From an uncultured Leucothrix sp. (GTDB lineage: Bacteria; Pseudomonadota; Gammaproteobacteria; Thiotrichales; Thiotrichaceae), in assembly GCA_938004025.1 (NCBI GenBank), contig CALKXC010000029.1:1-5068 (forward strand): DNA of 5,068 nt, in the 5' to 3' direction. The notes under the pieces are model-generated. The model saw only the letters and a program-made list of their open reading frames with translations, had not been told where the DNA came from and did no database searches. A program made the position numbers and the translations under genes. Below, in pieces: positions 1 through 5,068 of this stretch. Every line of letters starts with the position of its first letter. Position 1 is the stretch's first letter.

Positions 1-632
1 CGGTTACGTCTATCTAAAGTGGTTCGGAAGATATCAGCTAAGTCTAAGATGGCATCTTCCGCCTGCTGTGCATCTTGATGCACCAGCATTGCAATACTGT
101 TTAAGCTGTTAAATAAGAAATGAGGTCTCATGCGAGATTGCAAAGCATCGTATTTTGCATCGGTATCGGCTACGACATGTGCATCACGCTGACTCTGTAC
201 ATAAAAGTAGCGAAGCGCTAGCGCTGTAATGACTAGGCTGATGAATAAGTTTCTTAATATAAAGGGCGTATCCCAGAAAAACACCTCACCTACCTTGTTA
301 TAGCTATCAGCCATGATGGTTAGCATTGAAGCGCAAATCGTAAAGAAGGATACGATTCCAGCAGAGATGACAACAATCTGCGTGGTTTCTTTGTTTTTGC
401 CAAATTTATTATAGAGGCACATGCTGATGGTTGAGCTGATCACTACCCACTGAACAAACAGGGAAGTCATCACTAATTTCATCATTGAGGCTTGGTAAGT
501 TTCTGCAGCCGCCGCCAACGCTAAAACCATTGCCAACACTTCGGCAGCAACGGCGACGCGCAGGATTGCTTTCAAAGAGCAAAGATTAGGCAAAAAGCCC
601 AAACTATTGGTATCGGTTTCGGATGCTGACAT
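1..632 (-). CDS. algZ: AlgZ/FimS-like LytS-family sensor histidine kinase, N-terminal part (runs off left edge)
   Basis: This is a membrane sensor kinase of the LytS/AlgZ class (His_kinase domain family), cut by the left window edge after 210 codons. Reading from the ATG at 632-630, residues about 12-20 (FLPNLCSLK) resemble the start of AlgZ/FimS proteins. Four hydrophobic segments follow at about 23-41, 52-73, 84-108 and 126-144. The phospho-acceptor box RPHFLFNSLN lies at 169-178, with His171 as the expected phosphorylated residue. The C-terminal ATPase domain is outside the window. Family members signal to a LytTR-type response regulator (AlgR in Pseudomonas, controlling twitching motility and alginate); a regulator gene further left is expected but not visible. 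The gene is divergent from argH, as in Pseudomonas. No good Shine-Dalgarno precedes the ATG, only a weak purine stretch (AAAGAAA), so the start rests mainly on N-terminal family resemblance. The family is certain; the name algZ is an inference from similarity and synteny. Confidence 0.88.
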   Translation of the reverse strand, partial: MSASETDTNSLGFLPNLCSLKAILRVAVAAEVLAMVLALAAAAETYQASMMKLVMTSLFVQWVVISSTISMCLYNKFGKNKETTQIVVISAGIVSFFTICASMLTIMADSYNKVGEVFFWDTPFILRNLFISLVITALALRYFYVQSQRDAHVVADTDAKYDALQSRMRPHFLFNSLNSIAMLVHQDAQQAEDAILDLADIFRTTLDRRN

Positions 633-719
633 TTATAGTTTATTATTTCTTTATCAGGCCTTGTTGCTGGCACCGGATGTCGAAAAGTCCTCAAAGGTTT
701 ATTATTATTATTCTACTAA

Positions 720-737
720 AACCGTATTAAATCGGTT
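720..737. repeat. Imperfect inverted repeat, possible operator
   Basis: The sequence AACCGTATTAAATCGGTT has perfect 5-bp outer arms (AACCG/CGGTT) and an AT-rich centre; 7 of 9 base pairs are symmetric. It lies about 155 bp upstream of the argH start and about 88 bp upstream of the kinase start. The size and symmetry would suit a dimeric repressor or activator, but it matches no operator I recognise, and dyads of this quality can arise by chance in AT-rich DNA. Confidence 0.25.
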
Positions 738-799
738 GTTAGGTCGTCGCCTTATTGTTCGCGTTGGTCGGGCTAGATTTACAGCTATCGTATTTTTAT

Positions 800-813
800 T
801 ATCGCCTATCGCC
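800..813. repeat. Tandem duplication of TATCGCC
   Basis: Two exact adjacent copies of the 7-mer TATCGCC stand at 800-806 and 807-813, with a related CTATCG at 785-790. They are non-coding and 80-90 bp before argH. They may be a protein binding site or a replication slippage product; nothing in the sequence decides between these. Confidence 0.35.
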
Positions 814-877
814 GATTACTCAACGCTTATCTATTGTTCCACACTATGTTAAGCTCTTCAACCATATTTTACTTGCT

Positions 878-882
878 GGAAG
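878..882 (+). promoter_or_regulatory. Ribosome binding site of argH
   Basis: GGAAG lies 10 bases before the ATG at 893. It is a moderate Shine-Dalgarno match at the long end of normal spacing. It supports this ATG, which is also the only in-frame ATG before the conserved LWGGRF motif. Confidence 0.5.
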
Positions 883-892
883 CTGAACGTAA

Positions 893-2311
893 ATGTCAAA
901 AACTACTGTAGAAACAAGCACTAATGAGACTGAAAATAAACTATGGGGCGGTCGATTTTCAGAAAGCACCGATGCATTTGTACAGGCTTTTACAGCCTCG
1001 ATAACCTTCGATAAACGCCTCGCTAATCAAGATATCCAAGGATCAGAAGCACATGCTGCTATGTTGCATAAGGTAGGCTTACTGACAGCTGAAGAACTAG
1101 CGGCAATTAATGACGGATTAGCGGCCATTCGCAAAGAAGCTGAAGCCGGTGAGGTTGATTGGTCAATCGCGCTAGAAGATGTGCACATGAATATCGAAGC
1201 AAGGCTGACAGACCGCATAGGCATTGCGGGGAAGAAGCTTCACACCGGTAGATCAAGAAATGATCAAGTTGCTACTGATATCCGTTTATGGCTTCGTGAG
1301 CAGGTCGATTTTATTAGTGAAGAAGTAACCCGTTTGCAGCAGGGGTTGGTTCAGCTTGCAGAGCAAGAAGCCCATACAATTTTGCCAGGTTTTACCCATT
1401 TGCAGGTTGCTCAGCCGATTACCTTTGGTCACCACATGATGGCTTGGTATGAAATGTTACAGCGCGATTTTGAAAGACTCCAGGATTGCCGAAAACGCAT
1501 TAATATCATGCCACTCGGTGCAGCAGCACTTGCAGGTACCAGTTATCCGATAGATAGACAATTTACCGCTGAGTTATTGCATTTTGATCGGCCTTCAAAT
1601 AATTCCTTAGATAGTGTCAGCGATCGGGACTTTGCAATTGAATTCACGTCTGCCGCTAGTTTGATCATGATGCACTTATCGCGTTTTTCAGAAGAATTGG
1701 TGTTATGGACTTCAGCGCAGTTTGATTTTATTAATTTGCCAGATCGTTTTTGTACCGGCTCATCCATCATGCCGCAGAAGAAAAACCCTGATGTGCCAGA
1801 GTTGGTCCGTGGAAAAACGGGTAGAGTCTATGGGCATTTGATCTGCTTAATGACGTTAATGAAAAGTCAGCCTCTTGCTTATAATAAGGACAACCAAGAA
1901 GATAAAGAGCCTTTGTTTGATACGGTAGACACTTTGATGGGATGCCTCCGTGCCTTTGCAGACATGATGCCTCATGTTGAGACTAAGCCCGAAAGCATGC
2001 GCCGTGCGGCTATGCAGGGCTTTGCTACTGCGACAGACTTGGCGGATTATCTTGTTGTTAAAGGCATGCCGTTCCGCGATGCACATGAAGTCGTGGGCAA
2101 GGCGGTTGCGTTTGGCGTAGAAACTAAGCAGGATCTAAGTGAAATGAAACTGGCTGAACTTCAGCAATTCTCAGATGTGATTGGTGACGATGTATTTGAT
2201 GTGCTGACGCTGGAAGGGTCGGTTGCGGCGCGAAATCATATTGGTGGTACTGCACCAGAGCAAGTGTTGATGCAGGTAGCAGGTGCTAAGGGTGTTTTAG
2301 CCGCACGATAA
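893..2311 (+). CDS. argH: Argininosuccinate lyase
   Basis: ArgH splits argininosuccinate into arginine and fumarate, the last step of arginine biosynthesis, as a cytoplasmic homotetramer of the fumarase/aspartase superfamily. The 472-residue protein is complete and close to the usual 460-470. The family opening LWGGRF is at 17-22, after a Thr/Glu/Asn-rich tail about ten residues longer than in E. coli. The conserved blocks follow in order: EDVHMNIE at 95-102, HTGRSRNDQ at 117-125, GFTHLQ at 166-171 with the catalytic-type His169, and the superfamily signature [11 protein letters not shown] at 289-299 with the active-site serine pair 290-291. The stretch [20 protein letters not shown] (324-343) is also typical of bacterial ArgH. 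All expected catalytic residues are present. The gene is divergent from the AlgZ-like kinase and convergent with the Gld-type ABC operon, and appears to be transcribed alone, ending at the hairpin at 2342. Other superfamily lyases (fumarase, adenylosuccinate lyase) are excluded by these ArgH-specific blocks. Confidence 0.98.
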   Translation: MSKTTVETSTNETENKLWGGRFSESTDAFVQAFTASITFDKRLANQDIQGSEAHAAMLHKVGLLTAEELAAINDGLAAIRKEAEAGEVDWSIALEDVHMNIEARLTDRIGIAGKKLHTGRSRNDQVATDIRLWLREQVDFISEEVTRLQQGLVQLAEQEAHTILPGFTHLQVAQPITFGHHMMAWYEMLQRDFERLQDCRKRINIMPLGAAALAGTSYPIDRQFTAELLHFDRPSNNSLDSVSDRDFAIEFTSAASLIMMHLSRFSEELVLWTSAQFDFINLPDRFCTGSSIMPQKKNPDVPELVRGKTGRVYGHLICLMTLMKSQPLAYNKDNQEDKEPLFDTVDTLMGCLRAFADMMPHVETKPESMRRAAMQGFATATDLADYLVVKGMPFRDAHEVVGKAVAFGVETKQDLSEMKLAELQQFSDVIGDDVFDVLTLEGSVAARNHIGGTAPEQVLMQVAGAKGVLAAR

Positions 2312-2341
2312 GCTTGGTCTAAATGCTTAGATACATAAATT

Positions 2342-2379
2342 AAAGCCCCGATATCGAGTCAAGATATCGGGGCTTTTTT
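2342..2379 (+). terminator. Rho-independent terminator after argH, possibly bidirectional
   Basis: The arms AAAGCCCCGATATC (2342-2355) and GATATCGGGGCTTT (2363-2376) form a perfect 14-bp stem around the 7-base loop GAGTCAA. A run of six T at 2374-2379 overlaps the end of the stem. It begins 30 bases after the argH stop. On the minus strand it follows the gldG-like stop at 2396 by 16 bases, and the hairpin is then trailed by TTTAATTT, a weaker but usable T-tract. It therefore probably ends both convergent transcripts, more efficiently for argH. Confidence 0.93.
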
Positions 2380-2395
2380 AGTTCTGATTTGTCGA

Positions 2396-3763
2396 TTACC
2401 TTCGGCGTCTAATCCACCAGCGCAAACCACCAATGAGTATCAGCAGCGCAGGTAGAGCGATCAAGAATGCAATTGCGAGAATATTCAAACTATTCCCCGG
2501 CATGTTTAATTCTGTGTCTGGTGCTCGTGCCGGCTTAATCGCAAGCAGCTTGTCACTATTGCTTAGCCAATCGAATAATTTATTGCTGAGTGTTAAATTT
2601 GCTCCACCAGCCGCACCAATGAATTGATTCAACATGAAATCGCTGTCACCAATGACAACAATCCGCTGTTCTGTATCATTAATTTGGCGGGTAAGGCTCA
2701 TGCCAAGGCTCATCGGGCCAGGTAAGTCGCCAGCGGCAAAGTCGCGGGTTATCTCACCGCTGATTTCGCCGACTTCTAGCCAGCTTTGATCTTCAGTGGT
2801 TAATAGCGGTGTGTATTGCCAGTCAGTTTTTATTTCCGGGTCCGCTTCAATGGCCGTTGCAAAGGGTAGTAATGCCGGCGTTCTAATATCTTTAAGTAGC
2901 GGATGGCTGTAGCGAACAATCGGCATCACCGCTGGGTGTTTAATACCAAGCATTTCTTGTAGCTGCGGATTATTACTTAGCATGGTGCCTTCTAAGATAT
3001 TAAGCCCTAGAAAATCACGGACAATATCCAACCCTGCCATTGTTCGTGGTTCCGTTAGCCACAATAGGTTGCCGCCCGAGTTGATGTAATCAATGAGTAC
3101 GGCCGCTTCTGTCGCAAGATAAGGCTTCAGAGGCGCAGCAATAAACACAAAACTGCTGTCTCTAGGGATCGATTGCGTTTTGAGAATGTTATGTGGCTGT
3201 AAGCGAAAGCCACGATCTGATAAACGCTGTTTTAGCTTGCTAAGTCCGCTATTTCCCTCATCAAACAGAGAACGTTCCTGATGGCCTTCTAGAGCAATCA
3301 CACGAGGCACAGCATTACGCACCATGCGCTGTAAAGTATTGGCTATTGTATTTTCATCAACCGCACTCAGTTTCATACTGTTCTCTCCGAGCTGGAGAAT
3401 AACGCGACCTTCAGTCAGCACCTGATCATTCTTAGCTCTGTCAGGGTTGAGATTTGGATCAATGACTTCTAACGTCGTATCGGGTTTAAATTGCTGATAT
3501 TTAGCAATCAGCTTTCTCATGCCTGCATGAAGCTTAACTTTGTCATCTGAAAGATACGCAACAAAGTTGATGGGCTCGTCAATAGATTGAAGAAGCTGCT
3601 GAGTAGGCTGAGTTAAAGTATTACGCTGACCATAAGTAATATCGGCGGTTTGTACCGTGCGCGTACTAAGCCAAGCGGCTAATCCTACCAAGGCGGCTAA
3701 TAAACCGTAAAACACCAATTGATTGATGTGGCGGCCGATCGAAGAGGGGCGTTTTAGTGTCAT
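2396..3763 (-). CDS. GldG-like ABC transporter auxiliary protein
   Basis: This 455-residue protein resembles the GldG family (auxiliary component of ABC systems first named in gliding motility). It has a hydrophobic helix near the N-terminus (about 16-34), a large soluble region presumably outside the cytoplasm, and a C-terminal helix (about 426-447) followed by the basic tail WWIRRRR. Family-like stretches are the TYGQRNTLTQPT entry (43-54), ALEGHQERSLFDEGNSG (157-173), GGNLLWLTEP (230-239) and the C-terminal RIVVIGDSDFMLNQ (367-380), followed by LSNKLFDWLS (392-401). Its ATG overlaps the permease stop by one base (TAATG) and has a strong upstream GAGAGG, so it is translationally coupled to the permease. 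It is the last gene of the operon. From memory, many relatives exceed 550 residues, so this copy looks compact, but both ends appear intact. What it binds is unknown. Calling it gldG would imply a gliding role that the sequence does not show. Confidence 0.85.
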   Translation of the reverse strand: MTLKRPSSIGRHINQLVFYGLLAALVGLAAWLSTRTVQTADITYGQRNTLTQPTQQLLQSIDEPINFVAYLSDDKVKLHAGMRKLIAKYQQFKPDTTLEVIDPNLNPDRAKNDQVLTEGRVILQLGENSMKLSAVDENTIANTLQRMVRNAVPRVIALEGHQERSLFDEGNSGLSKLKQRLSDRGFRLQPHNILKTQSIPRDSSFVFIAAPLKPYLATEAAVLIDYINSGGNLLWLTEPRTMAGLDIVRDFLGLNILEGTMLSNNPQLQEMLGIKHPAVMPIVRYSHPLLKDIRTPALLPFATAIEADPEIKTDWQYTPLLTTEDQSWLEVGEISGEITRDFAAGDLPGPMSLGMSLTRQINDTEQRIVVIGDSDFMLNQFIGAAGGANLTLSNKLFDWLSNSDKLLAIKPARAPDTELNMPGNSLNILAIAFLIALPALLILIGGLRWWIRRRR

Positions 3764-4512
3764 TAGCCAAGCCTCTCGTTATCAAGTTTACGAATCGTAA
3801 GCACCAAGAAAGCGGTGATAAATAACAAATAGTAAATGATGTCGGTGCTATTCAAAATGCCGCTAAGGAAGCTTTGGTAATGGCCAAAGTGAGATAAGTA
3901 GAGTAATAAGTCGCTGGGTTGTGTAGTGCGAGTACCTGCAAAATACAAAAGCCCGAGTATTAGCAAGAATCCAAAGCCGAGTAGCGCAGCCATCATCGTT
4001 TGTTTTGTCAATGAAGATAAATAAAGCCCAGCCGCCGCAAACGAACTGAGTAATAAAAACAATCCTAAAATGGCACTGAGTAACTGAGCAATATCTAACG
4101 AAGTGCCCATTAGCAATGAAAGTGGCATTAAGCTAATCATTCCAACCAAAACAATCACGAGTAACTCAAGCGCAAGGTACTTACCCAATACAATCTGAGT
4201 AGCTGAAACAGGCGCGGAACGAAGTAAGGAGAGCGTTTGGTTTTGCCGCTCTTCAGCAAAACTTCGCATAGTAAGCAGCGGCATAATCGCCAGCATCAAA
4301 ATCCCAGTATAAGTAAATAGCTGTGTTAATACCAAGTCAGTCACACCATAGGGAGCTTGGTTAGCAATAATTTGTGGTTGCAGGTTGGTAATATAGTTTT
4401 CAACTTGCACCAAGAAAAGGTAGGCGAGAATGACTTGTACAAGAGCAAGTAAAACCCAAGCCAGCGGAGTGCGAAATAGTCGTCGAAACTCTGAAAAGCC
4501 AATATTAAGCAT
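3763..4512 (-). CDS. ABC-2 type permease, GldF/NosY-like
   Basis: This is the membrane component of the operon's ABC system, 249 residues, which is normal for the GldF/NosY class. About six hydrophobic segments are visible: 17-36, 60-82, 112-136, 142-166, 172-192 and 222-241. Between the second and third lies the ABC-2 hallmark loop MRSFAEERQNQTLSLLRSAP (82-101) leading into LGKYLA (109-114), which is thought to contact the ATPase. The stretch FGHYQSFLSGILNSTDIIYY (209-228) is typical of this subfamily. The start ATG at 4512-4510 lies inside the ATPase gene (8-base overlap) behind a consensus GGAGG, and its stop shares one base with the gldG-like start. It probably pairs with itself or works as a dimer with the adjacent ATPase. 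The substrate cannot be told from sequence; Cu-related NosY and gliding GldF are relatives, but no nos genes are nearby. Confidence 0.92.
   Translation of the reverse strand: MLNIGFSEFRRLFRTPLAWVLLALVQVILAYLFLVQVENYITNLQPQIIANQAPYGVTDLVLTQLFTYTGILMLAIMPLLTMRSFAEERQNQTLSLLRSAPVSATQIVLGKYLALELLVIVLVGMISLMPLSLLMGTSLDIAQLLSAILGLFLLLSSFAAAGLYLSSLTKQTMMAALLGFGFLLILGLLYFAGTRTTQPSDLLLYLSHFGHYQSFLSGILNSTDIIYYLLFITAFLVLTIRKLDNERLG
3772..3777 (-). promoter_or_regulatory. Ribosome binding site of the gldG-like gene
   Basis: On the minus strand GAGAGG stands 8 bases before the ATG at 3763-3761, within the last codons of the permease gene. It supports this start and translational coupling through the TAATG junction. 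Confidence 0.75.
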
Positions 4513-5068
4513 GGCTGGCCTCCGGAGCGCCTTTTAGCTGCTGATTAAAGAAATCTTCCAAAGATTGCTCACGAGCGTTAAGAGATTCTAATGACTCATT
4601 TAATACCGTATTGCCTTTATTAATGATCTGAACCCGCCCACAAACCGCGTCAACCTCTTGCAAAATATGTGTCGAAAGAATGATTCCATGTTCTTTGCCC
4701 AGTTCGCGAATCAAATTGCGAATCTGCTCAAGCTGTAAAGGATCCAGTCCAACTGTAGGTTCGTCTAAAATAATAAGTGGCGGTCGATGCAATATGGCTT
4801 GTGCAATACCCGTACGCTGCTGATAGCCTTTCGATAAGTTGCCAATCAATCGCTTTTGCAAACTACCCAGCTCACAATTCTCAATCGACTGTTCAACCGC
4901 TTTAGTTAAAGCTTTACCTTTCAGCTTATGTAACTTCCCACAATAATTAAGGTATTCAAGAATCGTCATATCGCGATAAAGCGGAGGTGTTTCGGGAAGA
5001 TATCCAATCAAGCTACGAGCCTGTAGCGGCTGCTCTTTTAAATCAATACCATTAATAAGCACAGTGCC
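4505..5068 (-). CDS. ABC transporter ATPase, GldA/CcmA-like (N-terminus beyond right edge)
   Basis: This is the nucleotide-binding subunit of the ABC system. The window holds 187 C-terminal codons, and the frame is still open at 5068 (visible start GTVLINGIDL), so the Walker A motif and roughly the first 40-50 residues are missing. Numbered from the edge, the Q-loop region is IGYLPETPPLY (21-31), with Glu26 in place of the usual Gln, as is common in this GldA-like class. The ABC signature LSKGYQQR is at 78-85, Walker B LIILDEP at 98-104, the D-loop GLDP at 107-110, and the switch histidine is His134 in STHIL. The tail SLEDFFNQQL is typical of ABC-2 ATPases. All motifs needed for ATP hydrolysis that fall within the window are intact. 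Its last 8 bases overlap the permease start (ATGCTTAA). The GTG at 5062-5060 is an internal valine codon, not a start. It is the first visible gene of the operon, and the promoter lies off the window. Confidence 0.95.
   Translation of the reverse strand, partial: GTVLINGIDLKEQPLQARSLIGYLPETPPLYRDMTILEYLNYCGKLHKLKGKALTKAVEQSIENCELGSLQKRLIGNLSKGYQQRTGIAQAILHRPPLIILDEPTVGLDPLQLEQIRNLIRELGKEHGIILSTHILQEVDAVCGRVQIINKGNTVLNESLESLNAREQSLEDFFNQQLKGAPEASHA
4519..4523 (-). promoter_or_regulatory. Ribosome binding site of the permease gene
   Basis: A consensus GGAGG on the minus strand, 6 bases before the permease ATG at 4512-4510, lies inside the end of the ATPase gene. It fixes the permease start and implies efficient coupled translation across the 8-base overlap. 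Confidence 0.8.

Larger units (their letters stand above)
633..892. promoter_or_regulatory. Divergent intergenic region between algZ-like gene and argH
   Basis: This 260-bp AT-rich gap separates two divergent gene starts, so promoters for both must lie here or just inside the genes. I see no -35/-10 pair good enough to place. It contains a short TTA repeat (699-712), an imperfect dyad at 720-737 and a tandem 7-mer at 800-813. An open frame crosses most of it on the plus strand (607-852), but it begins with TTG inside the kinase gene, lacks a ribosome site, and reads as AT-rich noise. No ArgR box (two TGAAT/ATTCA half sites) was recognised. Confidence 0.5.

Noticed and set aside
668..682. Possible sigma-54 promoter (TGGCAC element at 668-673)
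   Set aside because: The -24 half matches well, but the -12 half reads GTCG instead of TTGC at the required spacing, so the essential GC is missing.
845..850. TATGTT as a -10 element for argH
   Set aside because: It matches only four of six consensus bases and has no acceptable -35 at 16-18 bp upstream.
607..852. 81-codon open frame on the plus strand between the kinase and argH
   Set aside because: It starts with TTG inside the antisense kinase gene, has no Shine-Dalgarno, and its translation is low-complexity (YYYY, many L/I/V) from AT-rich intergenic DNA.
1027..2086. Three minus-strand open frames within argH (1027-1224, 1543-1770, 1856-2086)
   Set aside because: They lie antisense inside a full, strongly conserved argH and show no recognisable protein features.
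2433..2627. Plus-strand open frame inside the gldG-like gene
   Set aside because: It is an antisense shadow of the C-terminal helix and preceding region of the GldG-like protein, with no ribosome site or family resemblance.
5060..5062. GTG as start codon of the ATPase
   Set aside because: The frame is open to the window edge, and the residues before it (GT then VLINGIDL) continue the family pattern; starting there would remove Walker A.

Overview
The window looks like a piece of a gammaproteobacterial chromosome of moderate G+C. The main grounds are the argininosuccinate lyase, whose sequence closely resembles my memory of Pseudomonas-type ArgH, and the divergent pairing of argH with an AlgZ/FimS-type sensor kinase, an arrangement known around Pseudomonas argH. 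I cannot name genus or species. Every gene here has recognisable relatives, and I find no mobile element, tRNA, rRNA or CRISPR.

Layout. Positions 1-632 (minus strand) hold the N-terminal 210 codons of an AlgZ/FimS-like membrane histidine kinase that runs off the left edge. Positions 633-892 are an AT-rich divergent intergenic region that must carry the promoters of the kinase and of argH; it has small repeats and one imperfect dyad, but no promoter I can place with confidence. Positions 893-2311 (plus strand) encode a complete ArgH, the last enzyme of arginine synthesis. A strong 14-bp hairpin with a T-run at 2342-2379 ends argH and lies between it and a convergent operon.

The right half (2396-5068, minus strand) is a tightly packed three-gene ABC operon read from right to left: an ABC-2 type ATPase (N-terminus beyond the right edge), a six-helix permease, and a GldG-like protein with one membrane helix at each end and a large domain between them. 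The genes overlap by 8 bp and 1 bp, and clear Shine-Dalgarno sequences sit inside the upstream genes, so they are very probably co-translated. The set matches the GldA/GldF/GldG class of ABC systems named from Bacteroidetes gliding motility. In Gammaproteobacteria its substrate and role are not established. The DUF4340-type partner that often follows gldG-like genes is absent: after gldG come only the terminator and convergent argH.

The three blocks (sensor kinase, arginine synthesis, ABC system) show no obvious joint function. The most interesting item is the uncharacterised Gld-type ABC operon. I do not see a clearly undescribed system.
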